The notes under the pieces: model-generated | What the model saw: only the letters and a program-made list of their open reading frames with translations | Told to the model about the DNA's origin: nothing | Databases searched by the model: none | Position numbers and translations under genes: made by a program | NCBI GenBank assembly: GCA_024699645.1 | Contig: JAILPE010000107.1 | Coordinates: forward strand, 1 to 52,954 | DNA from: Lachnospiraceae bacterium | GTDB taxonomy: Bacteria; Bacillota; Clostridia; Lachnospirales; Lachnospiraceae | DNA length: 52,954 bases | Direction: 5' to 3' | Shown: in pieces, positions 1-8,942 of the stretch | Position numbering within the stretch: the stretch's first letter is position 1 | Layout: every line of letters begins with the position of its first letter

Positions 1-890
1 GCAACGACATCACATACAGTTTTCACAAAGTCTAAGGTGAAAGCCAATCCATAAAATATATGGTTTAATACATTGTTTTCAAAGTCAGTATTTCGTAGCC
101 AATCCTGAATAGTATCCTGATCAGAATAAATCTTAGCCAAAGCAGGTTCAGGTTCTTCCTTAGTAATGGCATCATATGCCTGAAATGAAGATATAATATT
201 ATATATCGCATTTGCCGCGGTAATTGCAGCCCCAAAAAACGCACACACAGCTACGAAACCACTTGCCGGAAACGCAAGCACGGCCAGCACAACAGCCGCA
301 ATCGCACCAGCAAATGCAAGGACAACACCTATAATTTCTTTACCACCATTACATTTATACCAGTAAACCAAATCATCAATTAACGAAGATATCCCTTCTG
401 CTATGTTATTGATCAGATTTCCGATTGCATCAAAAATGGGACAACTGTATTTTAAGTCTATAAACCATTCCTTAATTGATGTCCACCAATCACTTTTTAT
501 ATAATCGTGCTGATCAACAAAATATTTTTTTGCCTCGCTTATGGTTTTAGCTACATAATCATCTTTTTCTGAGGCGAACTTACTGAAAGCACTGACATTG
601 TTTGCAAACAAACTATAGGTTGATTTTTTAGCTGTAAGTGCTTTTATCTTGTTATTGACATAATATTCACTGTTAGATAAGTTCTCGCTTGATCCTCCGG
701 ATACATCACCATAACAGCTCACAATCTTTGAAAGATCATCTATGTAATCCTGCATCATTGAAGATGCTTCTGAAGCTTCATTTATAATATCATCCAAACG
801 TCCGTAATCGAGAGATATTGTTTTTTCAAAGTCACCGTAATAATCGAGAGCTTTTTTTCTTTCAAAGTTACCGTAAAATACTGTTCCCAC
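1..890 (-). CDS. Putative type VII secretion effector, N-terminal part (runs off the window)
   Basis: The reading frame is open from a GTG at 890 to the window edge (296 codons seen), so the C-terminus, where toxin activity would sit, is missing. An AGGAGGTG ribosome site lies at 896-903, which decides the GTG start. The first ~150 residues are polar and helical, with starts such as VGTVFYGNFE and a stretch LSNSEYYVNN; around residues 190-235 there is a long hydrophobic Gly/Ala-rich segment (VVLAFAGAIAAVV..., then AVCAFFGAAITAANA) that could form a membrane hairpin. It directly follows a WXG100 protein and a DUF5082-like coiled coil, the arrangement of LXG-type effectors and their partners in Firmicutes (for example ywqH-ywqI-ywqJ in Bacillus). 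Calling it an effector rests on that context, not on a recognised toxin domain. Confidence 0.6.
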   Translation of the reverse strand, partial: MGTVFYGNFERKKALDYYGDFEKTISLDYGRLDDIINEASEASSMMQDYIDDLSKIVSCYGDVSGGSSENLSNSEYYVNNKIKALTAKKSTYSLFANNVSAFSKFASEKDDYVAKTISEAKKYFVDQHDYIKSDWWTSIKEWFIDLKYSCPIFDAIGNLINNIAEGISSLIDDLVYWYKCNGGKEIIGVVLAFAGAIAAVVLAVLAFPASGFVAVCAFFGAAITAANAIYNIISSFQAYDAITKEEPEPALAKIYSDQDTIQDWLRNTDFENNVLNHIFYGLAFTLDFVKTVCDVV

Positions 891-907
891 TGTTGCACCT
901 CCTAATG

Positions 908-1441
908 TCAATGATTATATTTCACATTATTCGTATTTTTCGCTTTAGCATTTGCCTCTTCCTGTCTTTTACGTTCTTCTTCCTGCCTTCTGCGTTCCTC
1001 CTCTTCCTGTCGTTCCCTCTCTATCCTTGCCTCTTCTGCTCTGATACTTGAATTCAAATTATCAATCGTATTTTGTGTAATAGTGATATTAGTCTCCAAC
1101 TCTGCTATTTTATCACCCACTTTTGACAATTCCGTATTTAGGTAATTTATTGCATTACTAAGATTAACATCCGACGAACCTTTATCTTTATCAGCCTCGG
1201 TAGCTGTTGATAAACTATCAGCCGCGCTGACCCCATCCAATGCATCAGGATAATTGGCTATCATTTTATTAAGATAACCATTTATTTCATCAGAATCATC
1301 GGAAGCAACACTATACAACGAAGATAGTATCCTTTTTATATCTTCTTTCCTCTTTTTTTGTACATTAAGCTTTTCTTTATATGTGGCAAGTTTATTCTTT
1401 TCGCTTTGTAACTGGCCATATAATATATCAAGATAACTCAT
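908..1441 (-). CDS. Coiled-coil protein, YwqH/DUF5082-like
   Basis: 177 residues, highly charged and predicted to be almost entirely helical. The N-terminus (MSYLDILYGQLQSEKNKLATY) and the central Leu-rich heptads (NAINYLNTELSKVGDKIAEL) resemble DUF5082 (YwqH) proteins that accompany LXG effectors of type VII secretion. The C-terminal ~35 residues are a low-complexity Glu/Arg/Gln helix (repeats of EEERRRQ) ending in NNVKYNH. The ATG at 1441 is preceded by GGGAGG at the right distance; a TTG four codons further upstream overlaps that ribosome site and is unlikely. It sits 23 bp after the WXG100 gene and 17 bp before the effector, so all three are probably co-translated. Likely role by analogy: chaperone or co-secreted partner of the effector. 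Confidence 0.65.
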   Translation of the reverse strand: MSYLDILYGQLQSEKNKLATYKEKLNVQKKRKEDIKRILSSLYSVASDDSDEINGYLNKMIANYPDALDGVSAADSLSTATEADKDKGSSDVNLSNAINYLNTELSKVGDKIAELETNITITQNTIDNLNSSIRAEEARIERERQEEEERRRQEEERKRQEEANAKAKNTNNVKYNH

Positions 1442-1464
1442 ATTTCCTCCCAAATATTCACTCT

Positions 1465-1776
1465 TTACATATGTAAGCTCTTAGCTATAGACTCGTCCGC
1501 CTGGATATAAATGGCGTCCGAATCAACCAACGAATCATAAAGATCATACATAATATCACTGATATCACTTAACTGTTGATACACCGTACTGTAATCTTTT
1601 TCGAATTCTGTTTTCCCTTTACCATACCACGTTCCTAAAAGGGAATTGGTTTCAGTCGAAATCTTATGAACAATTTCATTGTACTTTTCAATGCTGCTTT
1701 TTAGCGTAAGTGCTGCTTGGTTTAGTCTTTCTGAATCAAGCTCCTCTACCTGGGGGGTAGTATTATTATCTCCCAT
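1465..1776 (-). CDS. WXG100/ESAT-6-like secreted protein
   Basis: 103 residues, the usual size for the family. A two-helix hairpin is evident with the turn motif W-Y-G in LLGTWYGKGK (about residue 50), equivalent to the canonical WXG. Near the C-terminus, YIQAD matches the YxxxD/E export signal of type VII substrates. There is no signal peptide. The start ATG has AGGAG 9 bp upstream. The gene lies 21 bp downstream of the EssC ATPase and just before the DUF5082-like protein and putative effector, so it is probably either a core substrate of the machine or the targeting partner of the effector. Confidence 0.85.
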   Translation of the reverse strand: MGDNNTTPQVEELDSERLNQAALTLKSSIEKYNEIVHKISTETNSLLGTWYGKGKTEFEKDYSTVYQQLSDISDIMYDLYDSLVDSDAIYIQADESIAKSLHM

Positions 1777-1797
1777 ACACTATCACTCCTTTTTATA

Positions 1798-4700
1798 TTA
1801 TTCTGCTTTGACAGTTTTTACCCTCAAAAGTGTGCCATCAGCATTCAATCTGAACGCATCTCCGATTTCGATCTGTTTTTTATGTTGTTTAACAATATTC
1901 ATATTGAAATCAAACAACTTAATATTGGTAATGTCTTCCATTATGAACAAAACACTAAGTTCCTTCATCTGTTTCAACATCTCAGGAGCACTAAAAGCAA
2001 TATTCACATTTGGTACATTTGAGAAAACAAATAATACTTTCTGCATTTTATAACTTGAAATGATTCTCTTATAAGCATCGGACACTTGTTTTGTAATCAC
2101 ACCATTGTCAAATATTGATTGGTTATCAACAATACATATTAACAAAGGTTCTTTATCAAGACACCCAATACCCTCCTCGACCATTCTTTCCTTTCTGGTC
2201 GACAATTCCGTCTCTATTTCGTTCAATATTTCTTCAAATGAATTGATATCTATACTGTATTTTTCAACCACTCCCATTGAAGAAAACTGTTCAAGCCTAC
2301 GCGAATAATCATCGAGTATATAAATTCTCGAAGGATGATCAAATACCTCATTCTGACAATAGTTCATAATCAGTTTGACCAAATTTTTCTTTCCGCTCTT
2401 TTCTCTGCCTGAAATTCCCAGTGTCACAAGACGTGACAGATCGAGTATTTGGAAATCAATCGTGTCATAATCAATCCCTGCTACTATATGGTAAGGTAAC
2501 AAGTCTTTAACATTGGCATTAACATATGACATATCCAACGAGTCCGGAACGCAAGGAATGCTTTTTGCGAAACTGTTCTCACACCGTAAATTGGTTTGTT
2601 TCACAAATGCTCTTATTGCTTCTACACGTTCTATTTCTCTTTCACCGCTGAAAGCGAGATAAGTTTGAAGTTCAAACATCTCCTTATCAAGCATTATCAA
2701 TCCCCTACCAGGAGTCGATTTTGGTTCAATCCTGCATCTGTCAAAGAGCGAGCCGTATTCATCCCTCGAATTGCAATACAAACAAAGTCTGTTAGAAAAG
2801 TTGCTCAAATACTTATATGTTATTCCATTCATCTGAAGTGATGTAATAACAATACTTATACCCAATGCAACGCCTTCTCTGCAAAGAGAAAGGAAATCAT
2901 CCTCATATGCAGGATAAAGCTCTTTGAATGCTATAAAATTATCCACCAATAACATTACTCTGGGCAGATCACTGTAACCCGCCTCAACATAAGAATTGAA
3001 GGATGTAATCCCTAATTTTGCATACTTTTCTTTCCTGTTTTTTACCTCTTTCATCAACAACCGGAATAAATTCTTAATCCGTTCATCCTCAGCAGGGGTA
3101 ACAACACCCCCCACATGATTCAGATTTTCAAAAGACCTAAGTGCCATTGACCCAAAATCAAGCACATAAATATTCACTTCATCCGGTGTATAATCATCCG
3201 CAAGTGACCTTATGATCAATTGGAGAAGATTTGTTTTTCCATACTGAGAAGATCCGATTATAACAGTATTTCCCGTTGCAACATTTAAACAGGCAACATC
3301 TTGCAACTGACGGCTAGGGTCATCATATATGCCGATAGGTATTTCAAAAGGATTGGTGCTGACATTATTTTTCTTATATTCAATAAAATCCGTCAAAGGT
3401 GCCAGGCAAATGCTCGGCAACCTGCTTATATTTTCATTTTCGCAATAAGCTTTTACATAATCCACCAACGCCTCAAGTTGGGTTATGGATTCACCACTTT
3501 GTTTTGATACTCCGCTCTTAAATACCACTTTTCTTTTGCCCATCAGGTCAACTTCCGAGATTACAAATTTCTTCTCACTTGAAGCATCTCCTCCACTTGA
3601 AGAGGCACCACTGTACGCAGATTGAAACAACTCAAATATTTCATTGTTTCCCACCTGTAGATATGCTCTTCCGGGCTCTTTTATTTCTGCAGCCAAAGGA
3701 GATTTAATGACTTCATTACTGTCTTCCTTAGTCTGCACCTTTAGACAAAGTTTAAATTTTGAATTCGACCATATCTGTTCATTTACCTGTCCGGCAGGTT
3801 TTTGTGTAGCCAATATCAAATGTACTCCCAAACTTCTGCCTATACGTGCTGCCGAAATCAGCTCCCTCATAAAATCAGGTTGTTCAGCTTTTAATTCTGC
3901 AAATTCATCAACTATGATAATAAGATGAGGAATTGGAATCTGTGTTTTTCCCTCTTTATAAAGCTTTATATAGTTGCTTATATTATTAACATTATACTCG
4001 GCGAAGACCCTTTGGCGTTTTTCCAATTCGGCTTTTATCGACATCAATGAGCGATTTATCTCTTTTCCGTCAATATTAGTTATGGCTCCCATCATATGTG
4101 GAAGATTCTTGAACTGGTTTGCCATTCCGCCGCCCTTAAAATCAATTATTACAAACCCAACTTCATAGGGGTGATAATAAATTGCCATTGTAAGAATATA
4201 AGTTTGCAGTATCTCAGATTTTCCGGATCCTGTTGTTCCCGCAACAAGTCCGTGCGGACCGTGTGCTTTTTCATGCAGATCAAGGTAAACCATTTCATTC
4301 TTTGTCTTTACTCCCAATGGAGCTGCCATTGTTTTGTAAATCTCTGATTTTGCCCAATTATTTCTCAAATCAATGTCTTCGACTCCGAATATATTAAGCA
4401 TTTCATACAGCGTAATGCTTTTCGTCAAAGCATTTTCCAAACTGATTTCTTCACAATATATCGGGGAAAGCATTTTAGCTGCATTCTCCATTTGCTCATC
4501 GGTAAGTAAGTTATATTCAAAAGGCTGTTCAGTATCACCGTCAGTTGTATCAATCATTCTTCCCAAACGATTTCCGGTGAGATGAATTATCCTACTGCAC
4601 CCCAAAGGCAAGCTTTCTTTTTTTTCTTCAAAAAACAAAAATGTTGCACCACATTCGTTGGCCATACTGATATACTGAGATACCGGATGTGTCTTAATTC

Positions 4701-6318
4701 CAAATTCATTTAAGACAAATACAACATAATGTGCTGTGTCTCTTCCTTCTTTGTTGAGACGTTTTCCAAATTCAACATATAATCTTTCAAAGAGAAGGTT
4801 CTTGCTCTCACTGTTAAATATGACGTTTCTGATTCCCGACTGTCGGTCTGTAATATGTGGCAACCATTTTATCCATCTCTCATATTTAGACACGTCAACT
4901 TCACTTAACAGGAAAAAGACTTTTACATCTCTGAAATAATGTCGTGATACTATATCAAGTACAATATTTTTTACAAAATCATTACAATCGTTAGGGCTAC
5001 CTATAATCCCTACAACACTATTTTCAACTAAATTAATAACGACAGGCGCTCCTGAAACAAACTTGAAATCTTCCGATACTTTTTCCGGTAATGCTGCAAG
5101 CTCATCTTCTGCTTCGTATGTTTCTCTTTTTTTATATCCAATCTTACGTCGTGCCCGAATCGTGCCTGTTCCGACCCTGACACTGAGAAAATCTTCATCA
5201 TCAACAGTTTTGTCAAATATATTTCCGGAAAATGTCCTGATATTTTCGATTTCCTCATTTGATGAGATATACATCTTATTCAGTTTATATAACTCTTCTG
5301 CCCTTAAAGCGGCAATTTGCTTTCTTTTTCGGTTAATGTAAGCATTATAGTTTTCTATTCTCGAGGCAATTTCTTTTTTGTATTTTTTTCTTTCAGATAC
5401 CATACTGACAATAGAGGTTATGATACCCAATGACATCGAACATACGCTGAATATGATAAATGAAGAATTTGAATTGTTCCCCAAAAAACCACGTACAATA
5501 ATGGTAAGCAGTATCATTGCAATAGCCGGGAATAGCTGCATCATAATATTTCCTGCAGGCTGCGCCGGCGGCGAAACAGGGTCAAGTATCTCTATATCTT
5601 CATCATCAATCTTCACCTTGATGCGTGTATTTCTGTTAAACTTCGGATATCCTTCTCGAACAGGGAGATCCTGAAATTTTAAACCCGTTACAACACTTTT
5701 TGATGTGTAAAGACAATTATTTCTGAAATACAAGCTACAATCAGCGATCGATACAAAATCACCATCATTCAGCGTCTTATTGTTATTAAATACCTGCCCA
5801 TTAAACAGGACCCCGAATCCCGGTTTGCGAACATTTATCGAAAAAGAATTTGCATTCAAGCGAATTAGTTCTATAAGTGTATCTGCAACATACTCTCCGT
5901 TCAATCTTATATCAGAATTAACTTCCGAACCGATAGATACCCTTTCAACCCCGCCGAGATTGATCACTCTCGTATAGTCCTTAACATCATTATCAAAATC
6001 ATAAGTGAATTCTATCTTAAACAACTCATTCTCAGAATTTCGATATTTAACCGAGAACTGATCACCATGTGCCAGTTCTTTAGAAAACAATTTTTCAATA
6101 TTATCAGTATCTATAAAAATATTCTCTGTACAGGAAACGTTCCATTTTCCATAACTATTTGAGAAAACCAACTCAAACTCTTCAAAAAACAATTCCTTGC
6201 GAAATCTACTGTCAGAATCCAACCCTGTACCGACCGAAAATGCAGTTACTGACTCGGGAAGTTGAACTTCCCTGTAAAAATCTCTTCCAATTATCTTTAT
6301 AACATAACCGTACTGCAT
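1798..6318 (-). CDS. essC: EssC/YukB-type FtsK/SpoIIIE ATPase of type VII secretion
   Basis: About 1506 residues, typical for EssC. Order: N-terminal FHA-like region (1-210), two membrane helices (about 257-280 and 286-308), a degenerate first ATPase-like region, then three FtsK-type modules. Module 1 has a full Walker A (GTTGSGKSE, ~694) and Walker B with the catalytic Glu (LIIIVDEFAEL, ~800). Modules 2 and 3 have altered P-loops (GSSQYGKTN ~1022; GREKSGKKN ~1303) and Walker B motifs ending VDN, lacking the Glu, as in other EssC proteins where only the first module hydrolyses ATP. It is the membrane motor that recruits WXG100 substrates. A GTG at 6330 is in frame, but the ATG at 6318 has GAGG six bases upstream and is preferred. 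Gene order after EsaB and before WXG100 supports the call. Confidence 0.95.
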   Translation of the reverse strand: MQYGYVIKIIGRDFYREVQLPESVTAFSVGTGLDSDSRFRKELFFEEFELVFSNSYGKWNVSCTENIFIDTDNIEKLFSKELAHGDQFSVKYRNSENELFKIEFTYDFDNDVKDYTRVINLGGVERVSIGSEVNSDIRLNGEYVADTLIELIRLNANSFSINVRKPGFGVLFNGQVFNNNKTLNDGDFVSIADCSLYFRNNCLYTSKSVVTGLKFQDLPVREGYPKFNRNTRIKVKIDDEDIEILDPVSPPAQPAGNIMMQLFPAIAMILLTIIVRGFLGNNSNSSFIIFSVCSMSLGIITSIVSMVSERKKYKKEIASRIENYNAYINRKRKQIAALRAEELYKLNKMYISSNEEIENIRTFSGNIFDKTVDDEDFLSVRVGTGTIRARRKIGYKKRETYEAEDELAALPEKVSEDFKFVSGAPVVINLVENSVVGIIGSPNDCNDFVKNIVLDIVSRHYFRDVKVFFLLSEVDVSKYERWIKWLPHITDRQSGIRNVIFNSESKNLLFERLYVEFGKRLNKEGRDTAHYVVFVLNEFGIKTHPVSQYISMANECGATFLFFEEKKESLPLGCSRIIHLTGNRLGRMIDTTDGDTEQPFEYNLLTDEQMENAAKMLSPIYCEEISLENALTKSITLYEMLNIFGVEDIDLRNNWAKSEIYKTMAAPLGVKTKNEMVYLDLHEKAHGPHGLVAGTTGSGKSEILQTYILTMAIYYHPYEVGFVIIDFKGGGMANQFKNLPHMMGAITNIDGKEINRSLMSIKAELEKRQRVFAEYNVNNISNYIKLYKEGKTQIPIPHLIIIVDEFAELKAEQPDFMRELISAARIGRSLGVHLILATQKPAGQVNEQIWSNSKFKLCLKVQTKEDSNEVIKSPLAAEIKEPGRAYLQVGNNEIFELFQSAYSGASSSGGDASSEKKFVISEVDLMGKRKVVFKSGVSKQSGESITQLEALVDYVKAYCENENISRLPSICLAPLTDFIEYKKNNVSTNPFEIPIGIYDDPSRQLQDVACLNVATGNTVIIGSSQYGKTNLLQLIIRSLADDYTPDEVNIYVLDFGSMALRSFENLNHVGGVVTPAEDERIKNLFRLLMKEVKNRKEKYAKLGITSFNSYVEAGYSDLPRVMLLVDNFIAFKELYPAYEDDFLSLCREGVALGISIVITSLQMNGITYKYLSNFSNRLCLYCNSRDEYGSLFDRCRIEPKSTPGRGLIMLDKEMFELQTYLAFSGEREIERVEAIRAFVKQTNLRCENSFAKSIPCVPDSLDMSYVNANVKDLLPYHIVAGIDYDTIDFQILDLSRLVTLGISGREKSGKKNLVKLIMNYCQNEVFDHPSRIYILDDYSRRLEQFSSMGVVEKYSIDINSFEEILNEIETELSTRKERMVEEGIGCLDKEPLLICIVDNQSIFDNGVITKQVSDAYKRIISSYKMQKVLFVFSNVPNVNIAFSAPEMLKQMKELSVLFIMEDITNIKLFDFNMNIVKQHKKQIEIGDAFRLNADGTLLRVKTVKAE

Positions 6319-6329
6319 TCTTAGCCTCA

Positions 6330-6587
6330 CTAAATATAACTGATCATAGTCCCGTTACGAATTCCAAAATCTCGGAGAAGTCTTTTCCCTTTTATCAGCG
6401 CCACCGGATTTTCCGAACGTAGAAAGCATGCCCCCGAATCCGATACATCTATTTCTAAATCATAAGCGGTATTCAGTGCTCTAACCAATTCATCACCGGA
6501 TATTTCAAGTGGAATTTCAATGTCCACGCACATATTTCTTTTTTTTATCCAAAATGTAACCACCGCTTTTTCGTCATCCATGTTCAA
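6330..6587 (-). CDS. esaB: EsaB/YukD-like ubiquitin-fold protein
   Basis: 85 residues with a beta-grasp pattern: two strands (AVVTFWIKKR, CVDIEIPLEI), a helix (GDELVRALNTAYDL), and a C-terminus typical of YukD (LLRDFGIRNGTMISYI). EsaB/YukD is a small cytosolic ubiquitin-like accessory protein required for, or regulating, type VII secretion. The frame opens at a TTG (6587) with GAGG five bases upstream; an ATG two codons later is an alternative start. Its stop abuts the essC start region, consistent with translational coupling. Confidence 0.85.
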   Translation of the reverse strand: MNMDDEKAVVTFWIKKRNMCVDIEIPLEISGDELVRALNTAYDLEIDVSDSGACFLRSENPVALIKGKRLLRDFGIRNGTMISYI

Positions 6588-6594
6588 GTAAACC

Positions 6595-7644
6595 TCACAT
6601 AATCAAACAAGCCAATCGCCGTATTCCATTTATCTCGGCTATAGTTTCTAAAGGCTTTTCATCACAGTCCGGAATCTTTTCGATTGTTTCTTCTATACAT
6701 CCCGATCTATTTCTGTTCGGATCAACCTCATCAAGATTTGCTTCCCCTCCAAATTCATTGCAAACAAACAAATATTTCTCGTTGTTCGAATCAATAATGC
6801 TCGAGATTAAAATGTCCGTGACACTCTGTGAAGCTTTATCCTGCTTTGTAACAACTACCACCTTGTCTGAAAGCTTAAGCAGGGACGCCTTATATCTGTC
6901 AAAACCCGAATCTGCATCCACAATAATAAAATCATATTCTTTAGATTTTTTTGCGGATTCAGCCAATTTTTCATAGATTCCGTAATCCACACCCAACGAT
7001 ATCAAAGGCAATCCAAACGGTGGCAAATACGAAAACCCTTCTTTTCTGATTACTCTTTTAACAGCATCATACATTGAATCGTCCGCACAGGAGCCTATCG
7101 CTCTCGCATCGACCGAAGACATCGTTGACGGATCTTTTAGCCTAAATCCAAAAGAATTAATCCATCCCGCATTTATATACAGTACTTTTTTATATCCTTG
7201 TGCAAGTCTAGTGGCTAAACCCAAGGAAATTGTAGTCTTACCTGCTCCACCAAATGCAGAATACACCGATACGATCTGAGTTCCGTTATTATCCGGCAAT
7301 GCTCTGATAGAATTGCCACTTATCCCAATTATTTTGCTGAAAATTTCCTTTGGGCTGGTGTATTTTGAAATTCTTGCAATCGGATTATGTGTTGTTGCAT
7401 CATCAACTGTTTCAGCAAGTACTATAATTTTCTCAATGTCATGTTTATTAAGAATCGGATTGTACAATTCCTCTGAAACGATCAGCACATCCACTTTCTG
7501 TGGCGAACTGAACAGATTATTAAAATAGTTCTCATCCGTGATTATCTCAAGATTGATCCTACCAAAGTATTCCTCGACAAATCTTACCTTTATCGGAACA
7601 ATATAATTATAGTCCTTGTCGGCTATGATAATTCTCGGCTTAAT
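6595..7644 (-). CDS. CpaE/MinD-like ATPase with receiver-like N-terminus; probable AUU start
   Basis: About 349 residues if translated from 7644. The N-terminal ~110 residues resemble a degenerate receiver domain (IIIADKDYNYIV, later VDVLIVSEELY), as in CpaE. The remainder is a ParA/MinD-type P-loop ATPase: deviant Walker A FGGAGKTT, switch region with VDADSGFDRY (DFIIVDADSG) and VVVVTKQDKAS. The coding frame continues 50 codons upstream of the first conventional start (a GTG at 7494), with convincing protein sequence but no ATG, GTG or TTG. The only well placed start is an ATT at 7642-7644, nine bases after GGGGGGAGG. Upstream of it is an in-frame TGA. A single-base error here cannot be excluded. 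CpaE-like ATPases occur in clostridial type VII loci; the role here is probably positioning or assembling the machine (inference). Confidence 0.8.
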   Translation of the reverse strand: MKPRIIIADKDYNYIVPIKVRFVEEYFGRINLEIITDENYFNNLFSSPQKVDVLIVSEELYNPILNKHDIEKIIVLAETVDDATTHNPIARISKYTSPKEIFSKIIGISGNSIRALPDNNGTQIVSVYSAFGGAGKTTISLGLATRLAQGYKKVLYINAGWINSFGFRLKDPSTMSSVDARAIGSCADDSMYDAVKRVIRKEGFSYLPPFGLPLISLGVDYGIYEKLAESAKKSKEYDFIIVDADSGFDRYKASLLKLSDKVVVVTKQDKASQSVTDILISSIIDSNNEKYLFVCNEFGGEANLDEVDPNRNRSGCIEETIEKIPDCDEKPLETIAEINGIRRLACLIM

Positions 7645-7730
7645 TCTTTTTCACCTCCCCCCATTAGGTATAACCTTCATCCATTTGTTACGAATATTTT
7701 TTTTGAAGGATCATACGTGGCGAACATGTT

Positions 7731-8642
7731 TTACCTTACTTCAACTTTAAACACAATATCTGCAATCCTTAAGGAGTCATCATTTTTTATTTCCACCGAT
7801 GCATCCGGGGTCAGTCTTTTTCCATTAATAAATGTACCGTTTGTACTATTCAAATCTTTCACTGTAAATCCATTAACTGTTCTTTCAAATAAACAATGCT
7901 TCCTGCTTATCAAATTATCATGACCTATTACGCCGTCATTGTTTTCACTCTTTCCGATCGCATACTTATCCTTAAGAATATCAAACTCGACGATCACCGG
8001 TGAATTCATTGATGTCAATAATAACCGTCGACCTGCCTCCTCAATACCATTACCCTGAAATCCTGATTCATCAAAAACAGAGTTCGGATTGTTTTTTGCG
8101 AGATTCGTATATAAATCTTGAACAGTAAAAGTACCTATTTCATTATTGTCTGCATACATATATATTTCATCAGACAACCTCAGTGAACTGTTACATATAA
8201 GTTCGATCATTTCCGAAAGAAAACTGTCTTCAACTATACGCGCATCAATTAACGAATTTCTGTTTATCGGAATATATACGAACTTAACTCTGCGAGTCTC
8301 CCTGTCGACATAAATATGTTCTAAAGAGACATCAAGATTTGCCAAATTTAAAAAACCATTATTTTTTACTTCAAGAACAGCGATGAGTAAATTTTTAATA
8401 ATTTCAGCAAAATCTTTTTCAGCGGAAAGCGGCAATATATGAGAAAGTGGTCTAAAAGTGCCCCCAACCGAATAAAATAACTCGAGCTTTCCGTTGTAAC
8501 TCATTCTAAAGCATTTAGCCAGACCTTCTCCGTTAAAACTTTGAAGAACTTTATACTCAGTAAGTGAAAAATGCGTAGCATCTCCAAGGACATAGGCAGG
8601 ATTATTATCACAATTCATAATTTCTATCTCACAATTTTCCAT
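7731..8642 (-). CDS. DUF6382-like/FHA domain protein of the type VII locus
   Basis: 303 residues. The C-terminal ~80 residues are a clear FHA phosphothreonine-binding domain: YAIGKSE, SRKHCLF and the hallmark LNSTNGTFINGK. The N-terminal ~200 residues resemble the DUF6382 domain seen with FHA domains in Clostridia; a segment VSLEHIYVDRETRRVKFVYIP recalls the catalytic-loop region of the pseudokinase fold of EssB/YukC, but no membrane helix is present. First gene of the secretion operon, with AAAGG before the ATG. It may replace EssB as a cytosolic scaffold that reads phosphorylation (inference). No EssA, EssB or EsaA gene is recognisable in the window. Confidence 0.75.
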   Translation of the reverse strand: MENCEIEIMNCDNNPAYVLGDATHFSLTEYKVLQSFNGEGLAKCFRMSYNGKLELFYSVGGTFRPLSHILPLSAEKDFAEIIKNLLIAVLEVKNNGFLNLANLDVSLEHIYVDRETRRVKFVYIPINRNSLIDARIVEDSFLSEMIELICNSSLRLSDEIYMYADNNEIGTFTVQDLYTNLAKNNPNSVFDESGFQGNGIEEAGRRLLLTSMNSPVIVEFDILKDKYAIGKSENNDGVIGHDNLISRKHCLFERTVNGFTVKDLNSTNGTFINGKRLTPDASVEIKNDDSLRIADIVFKVEVR

Positions 8643-8717
8643 AAACCTTTTTCCTTTTTGATGTAATGTTTATTGGCCGCAATTACAACATTTTTTATCC
8701 AGCGTTACGTTTATAAC

Positions 8718-8772
8718 AAAAAAACATTGCTATCAAGCACCAAATACTATTTAGGTGCCCTGTATAGCAATG
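8718..8772 (-). terminator. Rho-independent terminator/attenuator ahead of the secretion operon
   Basis: On the minus strand, CATTGCTAT (8764-8772) pairs perfectly with ATAGCAATG (8725-8733), and an inner GGCACC/GGTGC pairing extends the hairpin; it is followed by seven T. It lies between two promoters and the first secretion gene, so any transcript reaching that gene from those promoters must pass it. The 5' arm overlaps the last codons of the leader ORF. Confidence 0.8.
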
Positions 8773-8816
8773 ATTTCTAATACGATAGTCTTCAAAAAAA
8801 CAACATTTCGGCCCAT
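8751..8816 (-). CDS. 21-residue hydrophobic leader peptide (candidate attenuator peptide)
   Basis: An ATG at 8816 is preceded six bases upstream by GAGGGGAG (8823-8830), a strong ribosome site. The ORF begins MGRNVVFLKT and continues with Ile/Val/Leu/Ala codons, ending at a TAA (8751-8753) within the terminator hairpin just downstream. A ribosome reaching the stop would cover the hairpin's 5' arm. It is too short for homology. It could be a regulatory leader peptide, a small membrane peptide, or chance; the ribosome site and overlap favour the first. Confidence 0.55.
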   Translation of the reverse strand: MGRNVVFLKTIVLEIIAIQGT

Positions 8817-8845
8817 ACAACGCTCCCCTCTTGTACCCTTATAAA

Positions 8846-8874
8846 AATATATACAATCCACAAAGATAACGCAA
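8846..8874 (-). promoter_or_regulatory. Promoter P2 for the leader ORF
   Basis: TTGCGT (8869-8874) and TATATT (8846-8851) separated by 17 bp. A transcript would start about 8838, some ten bases before the ribosome site of the leader ORF. Confidence 0.6.
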
Positions 8875-8942
8875 GTCTATTTTCAAAAATTACACATTTA
8901 TTAAAAAACTGACATATATTTGCTTCTTAAAAAACTGTTTAC

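Noticed and set aside
7661-7730. 16-codon ORF between the FHA and CpaE-like genes
   Set aside because: It has only a weak AAGG upstream and nothing else in support.
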